Assembly (NCBI GenBank): GCA_016281475.1
Contig: JAEEIS010000018.1
Span: 1-8,346, forward strand
DNA from: Bacteroidales bacterium
GTDB lineage: Bacteria; Bacteroidota; Bacteroidia; Bacteroidales; P3
Length of the DNA: 8,346 bases
Reading direction: 5' to 3'
Translations under genes and position numbers: made by a program
The notes under the pieces: model-generated
Seen by the model: only the letters and a program-made list of their open reading frames with translations
Told to the model about the DNA's origin: nothing
Database searches by the model: none
Shown here: in pieces, positions 5,609-8,346 of the stretch
How positions within the stretch are numbered: the stretch's first letter is position 1
Layout of the letters: each line of letters begins with the position of its first letter

Positions 5609-6445
5609 TTACAGATAACATTTAGGCTCTGCCCCATCGACACAGGCGTAGAGCTCTATATACTCCTTGGCAGGGCTAGAGTTGATTTTGGGCAACAAGA
5701 CCTCCTCTATCTGGAAGAAGCCCACCTCCGCCGACATCTGCACCACAATCTGGATAGGACGTTCCTTGCCTTTCTGAATCAGCACACGGTCGATAGAATT
5801 GGCGGAATACTTGTGTATATCGCCCATCTTGGGGGCTGTATGTATCTCAATAGGCACACGTGCGCGGCCTTTGGTCATGTCGCAGCCGTCGGCAATGAGG
5901 ATAATGCCCGCCTCTATTGAATGGATTTTGCGGGTACCCATGTGGCCGAGGATGCCCTCCATAGCAGTGGAACGGATGACAACACGGCGCATCAAGTCGC
6001 GCTCGTCGGGCAGGTTCTTCAGCAGGATGCGGTCGATGGTGTTGTAGGCAAGGATGCCTGAATAAAGCTCGTGGTCTTGGCGGCCTATGGTCATGCCAAA
6101 GTCATGGCAGAACGATGCAAGGACTACGGCAGTAACGCTGTCGTCAAATGTGCCCACCTGCTCCTTTTGGAGGCTGGTGGGGATGCCGGCGATGTACAAC
6201 AATTTGAGCATTCGCAAGGCGTTGTGACACACCGTGCGCATATGCACAGGGCCGTGGTCGTTGAAGCCGAGGCGGGTGATGGAGACTTTGTTGGCATAGT
6301 CCTGCACAGCTTGTATCTCTTTGTCGTTGATGAGGTCGTGGATGACGTGCATGGGTAGGTCGTCCACGTCAGGGGTGATGTCGACAAGTTCCTGCGTCAG
6401 CCGCATCAGCCACTGCTCAACCGTTATTTCTTTAGGCGATTTCAT
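5609..6445 (-). CDS. HD-domain metal-dependent phosphohydrolase
   Basis: A 278-residue cytoplasmic protein from the chosen ATG at 6445. The HD superfamily metal ligands are recognisable: H64 in NDHGPVH (with H68), the H114-D115 pair in SFCHDFGM, further His at about 168 (GHMG) and 175, and D186 in ADGCDMTKGRAR. The arrangement resembles HD phosphohydrolases acting on nucleotides or other phosphoesters; the substrate cannot be told from sequence. The C-terminal part (about 205-278) is an alpha/beta-looking region without motifs I know. An earlier ATG at 6472 is rejected because the -7 promoter box TATCTTTG lies at 6450-6457, between it and the chosen ATG. It is the first gene of a two-gene unit with the acid phosphatase, so both may serve phosphate or nucleotide salvage (inference). 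Confidence 0.85.
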   Translation of the reverse strand: MKSPKEITVEQWLMRLTQELVDITPDVDDLPMHVIHDLINDKEIQAVQDYANKVSITRLGFNDHGPVHMRTVCHNALRMLKLLYIAGIPTSLQKEQVGTFDDSVTAVVLASFCHDFGMTIGRQDHELYSGILAYNTIDRILLKNLPDERDLMRRVVIRSTAMEGILGHMGTRKIHSIEAGIILIADGCDMTKGRARVPIEIHTAPKMGDIHKYSANSIDRVLIQKGKERPIQIVVQMSAEVGFFQIEEVLLPKINSSPAKEYIELYACVDGAEPKCYL

Positions 6446-6449
6446 GGTG

Positions 6450-6457
6450 CAAAGATA
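6450..6457 (-). promoter_or_regulatory. -7 promoter box of the HD-phosphatase operon
   Basis: TATCTTTG on the minus strand is a full match to TAnnTTTG and ends only 4 bases before the ATG at 6445. With the usual start point about 5-6 bases downstream, the message would be leaderless or nearly so. The -33 region (around 6477-6482) is T-rich but lacks a clear TTTG. Confidence 0.5.
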
Positions 6458-6557
6458 CACAATTATTGTCACATTGCGAAAAAAACATTCCCGTTAATAA
6501 TGCAAACACACTAAACGTTAGTGGCTTTCATTCAATAGCCGTAAGCAAACTAGACAT

Positions 6558-6590
6558 AAAAAAGGGAGCCCCCAATCGGATGCTCCCTTT
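6558..6590 (-). terminator. intrinsic terminator, minus strand
   Basis: AAAGGGAGC (6561-6569) pairs with GCTCCCTTT (6582-6590) around a 12-base loop. On the minus strand the stem ends in a run of six T (complement of 6558-6563). It follows the groEL-like tail by about 30 bases and would also shield the HD promoter from read-through. On the plus strand the T-run is interrupted, so minus-strand use is preferred. Confidence 0.8.
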
Positions 6591-6621
6591 CATTATTTGC
6601 GCTCCGCGAACACGTGGCGGC

Positions 6622-6729
6622 TTAGTACATTCCGCCCATGCCAGGGTGTCCCCTCTTTGGTCTCAGAAGATACTCATCGACGGGATGGCGAAAACTTGAC
6701 TCGCCAAGTTCGCCTGTCCTAGCACACTC
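6622..6729 (-). pseudogene. possible stranded 3' end of groEL
   Basis: On the minus strand the last nine codons before TAA (6622-6624) read GHPGMGGMY, closely resembling the Gly/Met-rich tail of Bacteroidota GroEL. An intrinsic terminator follows immediately, as at the end of a real operon. Going upstream, the frame is open only to a TGA at 6730-6732 (35 codons), and the residues there (GELGESSFRHP, DEYLLRPKRG) do not look like GroEL. No start codon or GroEL body is present. It could be a breakpoint scar from a rearrangement or insertion next to groEL, or a chance resemblance. Only the short tail supports the name. Confidence 0.4.
6687..6714. repeat. hairpin in intergenic region
   Basis: GGCGAAAACTTG (6687-6698) pairs with CAAGTTCGCC (6705-6714) around ACTCGC, with two unpaired A in the left arm. 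The stem continues imperfectly on both sides. No T-run follows. It may be part of a repeated extragenic element; copies cannot be checked here. Confidence 0.5.
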
Positions 6730-6802
6730 TCAACAGCCTTCGACAACGAAATAGAAATTACACATTGATATAAATAAATTTTTCCACATCTAATATTTTT
6801 CA

Positions 6803-6810
6803 TATCTTTG
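6803..6810 (+). promoter_or_regulatory. -7 promoter box of higBA
   Basis: TATCTTTG matches TAnnTTTG. It is 25 bases before the higB ATG, giving a leader of about 20 bases. The -33 area is a T-run (6779-6783) without TTTG. The AT-rich DNA around it is where HigA would be expected to bind for autoregulation, but no clear palindrome is visible. Confidence 0.55.
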
Positions 6811-6835
6811 CATTGTAAAAATAAGTATTAATAGA

Positions 6836-7132
6836 ATGAGAATTGTTTCAAAAAAGGCGATAAGTCAATATGTTGTAAACAACCCACAGGCAATGAAGCC
6901 TCTTGACGACTGGTATAAAAAGACGAAAGAAGCCGACTGGCACAATTTTGCCGACATACGTCGCACCTTCGCTACAGTGTCACAAGTGGGGAACGACCGC
7001 TATGTATTTAACATAAAGGGCAACGACTACCGCTTGATGGTAATCATTCTCTTCACACCACACACTGTATACATCCGCTTTATCGGAACACACGATGAAT
7101 ATGACAAAATCAAAGACATACAAAACATTTGA
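6836..7132 (+). CDS. higB: HigB-family toxin of type II toxin-antitoxin system
   Basis: A 98-residue RelE-superfamily protein. HigB toxins cleave mRNA, typically on the ribosome. Diagnostic segments are W35-x-N37 (DWHNFADIRRTF), the core strand VFNIKGNDYRL (57-67) with R66, and the C-terminal TH-x-EYD (H86, Y89, D90), which are the conserved positions of the Bacteroidota/cyanobacterial HigB group. The length is normal and the frame intact. The toxin precedes its antitoxin, the usual order for higBA, and the two genes are 3 bases apart. Transcription likely starts from the TATCTTTG box 25 bases upstream and is repressed by HigA (known of the family, not shown here). Confidence 0.92.
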   Translation: MRIVSKKAISQYVVNNPQAMKPLDDWYKKTKEADWHNFADIRRTFATVSQVGNDRYVFNIKGNDYRLMVIILFTPHTVYIRFIGTHDEYDKIKDIQNI

Positions 7133-7135
7133 GAT

Positions 7136-7507
7136 ATGGCACATATTAAGAACGAAGCAGCCTACGAGGCAGCAATGGCAAGGATAGAAGAACTACTGAA
7201 AGTGGTGTCGGACGATATGCCGTTGACCGACCCGCGCATGGCCGAACTGGATATGCTTTCTGAACTCGTGGAAGAATACGAGGACATCAACTATCCGTTC
7301 CCCCCGCCAGAGATGATGCTTACCGAAGCAATCAAAGAGAGCCTCCACAAAAAGAAAATGACTCAGCGCGAAGCAGCTGCCCTGCTAGGCATATCAGCAC
7401 CACATTTCAGCGAGATTGTGCGCGGCAAAACAGAACCATCCCTGCCGCTGGCGCGTAACATCAGCCGTAAGCTCGACATCCCTGCCGAGATAGTGCTGGG
7501 AGTGTAG
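7136..7507 (+). CDS. higA: HigA-family antitoxin, HTH (XRE) protein
   Basis: A 123-residue protein that should neutralise HigB and repress the operon. The N-terminal half (about 1-60) is acidic and helical and carries Asp/Glu-rich and proline stretches (YPFPPPEM at 53-60). The C-terminal half is a helix-turn-helix: MTQREAAALLGISAPHFSEI (75-94) followed by VRGKTEPSLPLARNISRKL, the XRE/Cro signature with the typical RGKxxPSLxxA. The HTH at the C-terminus after an N-terminal extension is seen in the HigA subgroup that accompanies this HigB type. It starts 3 bases after the higB stop, so it is co-transcribed and probably coupled. Confidence 0.92.
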   Translation: MAHIKNEAAYEAAMARIEELLKVVSDDMPLTDPRMAELDMLSELVEEYEDINYPFPPPEMMLTEAIKESLHKKKMTQREAAALLGISAPHFSEIVRGKTEPSLPLARNISRKLDIPAEIVLGV

Positions 7508-7566
7508 AGCATTGGTAGACTGAAAATTGCGTTTGAATGGGTGTAATTTAATAAAAAAAGTCCAAA

Positions 7567-8346
7567 ATGAAACCATTATTTAAACCTACCAAATCAATCA
7601 GAGAATATTTTGATGGTTTTGCTCATGAGTTTTCCTACTCATGCAAGGAAGATAAATTGGCAGAGATAGCAGATTGTATATATCATGGATACGATTTCTC
7701 CGATGAACTAAACGAACAATGTTACGAACACCCAGATAGGACAAAAAACATTTGCGCAACCATATCCAATTATATTGGAATGATACGTGGTGGAGGATTC
7801 AATCCCATTGACAATTTTGTCTCCGATGATAAAATCAACCTGAAGCAGTTAGTGAAATTGTTTCAGGATGAGATTCGGAATCTCTATAGATTTGCTCTTG
7901 CACAGAATCCATATTTTGCAGATGTAAGAAATTATTATGACGAACTAATTAAGCGACATTACATTGATGCTGACGAATTCAGACAGCTATGGTGTAGTCC
8001 AACTCCACTTGATAGAATACCCATCTCGGAAGAAGAGGTTTTATCCATGAATCCGTGGGGTTCAAGTCTCGAGTACGTTGACCCCATACGAGGTGGGTCA
8101 ACGATTTACGATGACAACGCACAATGTGTCCTTAAATGCGATGAGGCTTATATTAGCGAACATAATCGAAATAACGATGTTGAATATAAATACCGTATTC
8201 AAAAATGGCCTAAACCATTTATGGGCAATCCACTTACAGCAAGGGTTGTGCTGCTAAGTCTTAATCCGGGATTTAAAGATTGGCAAAAAAGAGTGTTGGC
8301 AAAAGCTTTGACGATATACTATCGCGAGGCAATCTTCAAACATTTA
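7567..8346 (+). CDS. unrecognised protein, 3' end cut by window; UDG-like segment
   Basis: From the ATG at 7567 the frame is open for 260 codons to the window edge, so the gene is partial at its C-terminus. The first 200 residues are acidic and mixed-helical, with many aromatic residues and no motif I recognise. At about 215-232 the segment PKPFMGNPLTARVVLLSLNPGF recurs in hypothetical proteins and resembles the phosphate-loop strand of uracil-DNA-glycosylase-like folds (short acidic or Gly turn, hydrophobic strand, then NPG). That link is inference. The start has no Shine-Dalgarno but is preceded by an A-rich stretch (AAAAAAAGTCCAAA), common in this phylum. It begins 59 bases after higA on the same strand with no terminator between, so it may share the higBA transcript. 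Its base composition is more AT-rich than that of the minus-strand genes, hinting at accessory origin. Confidence 0.7.
   Translation, partial: MKPLFKPTKSIREYFDGFAHEFSYSCKEDKLAEIADCIYHGYDFSDELNEQCYEHPDRTKNICATISNYIGMIRGGGFNPIDNFVSDDKINLKQLVKLFQDEIRNLYRFALAQNPYFADVRNYYDELIKRHYIDADEFRQLWCSPTPLDRIPISEEEVLSMNPWGSSLEYVDPIRGGSTIYDDNAQCVLKCDEAYISEHNRNNDVEYKYRIQKWPKPFMGNPLTARVVLLSLNPGFKDWQKRVLAKALTIYYREAIFKHL

Larger units (their letters stand above)
6446..6835. other. intergenic region between the HD operon and higBA
   Basis: This stretch of about 390 bases separates divergent transcription units. In order it holds the HD promoter, a 15-bp palindrome CACTAA-ACG-TTAGTG (6509-6523), a strong minus-strand terminator (6558-6590), a groEL-like 3' tail (6622-6651), a hairpin (6687-6714), and the AT-rich higBA promoter area (about 6750-6835). 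No complete gene is visible on either strand. The GC-richer part 6600-6735 looks like leftover or imported DNA. Confidence 0.7.

Noticed and set aside
5607..5643. Upstream start of the acid phosphatase
   Set aside because: It adds polar residues before a clear signal peptide and overlaps the preceding gene; the ATG at 5607 follows the upstream stop by one base.
6446..6472. Upstream start of the HD-domain protein
   Set aside because: A consensus -7 promoter box lies between it and the chosen ATG at 6445.
6466..6699. Plus-strand open frame of 77 codons
   Set aside because: It runs through the terminator, the palindrome and the groEL-like tail, and its product resembles nothing.

Overview
The window reads as chromosomal DNA of a Bacteroidota bacterium, most likely a gut-type Bacteroidales (Prevotella/Muribaculum-like). 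The evidence is: no Shine-Dalgarno boxes before the genes, several copies of the phylum's -7 promoter motif TAnnTTTG (one with a well spaced TTTG at -33), a lipoprotein M13 peptidase, and a four-helix-bundle protein carrying the suffix region typical of this phylum. No tool was run, so family assignments rest on motif recognition.

Layout. Positions 1-350 have no gene. They hold a 110-base imperfect hairpin, a strong leftward promoter about 100 bases from it, and a tandem array of 9-bp units built on CTAG. Next, on the minus strand, is a four-helix-bundle (S23/Avd-like) gene with a leucine-zipper tail (352-1005), then a second CTAG array (1027-1116). The gene is therefore bracketed by two arrays of the form TACTAGNNN, with a constant hexamer and a variable triplet. 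This is the most unusual structure in the window. Further along the minus strand are an M13 metallopeptidase lipoprotein (1127-3178), a two-gene operon of a SatD-family protein (class III nucleotide-cyclase-like by motif) and a DUF3307 membrane protein (3288-4738), and a second two-gene operon of an HD-domain phosphohydrolase and a secreted class A acid phosphatase (4882-6445).

Positions 6446-6835 are intergenic. They contain a good minus-strand terminator, what looks like the stranded last codons of a groEL gene, and a second hairpin. From 6836 the coding strand switches to plus: a HigB/HigA toxin-antitoxin pair, then an unrecognised gene that runs off the window end with a segment resembling a uracil-DNA-glycosylase-like fold.

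Working together. The array/four-helix/array unit looks like a self-contained cassette inserted after the M13 gene. Array A also lies just upstream of the promoter that would transcribe the 110-base hairpin, so array, protein and structured RNA may form one system (inference). SatD and DUF3307 overlap by 4 bp and are probably translated together. A nearly identical 19-bp palindromic element precedes both the satD and the M13 genes at similar distances, suggesting a shared regulator.
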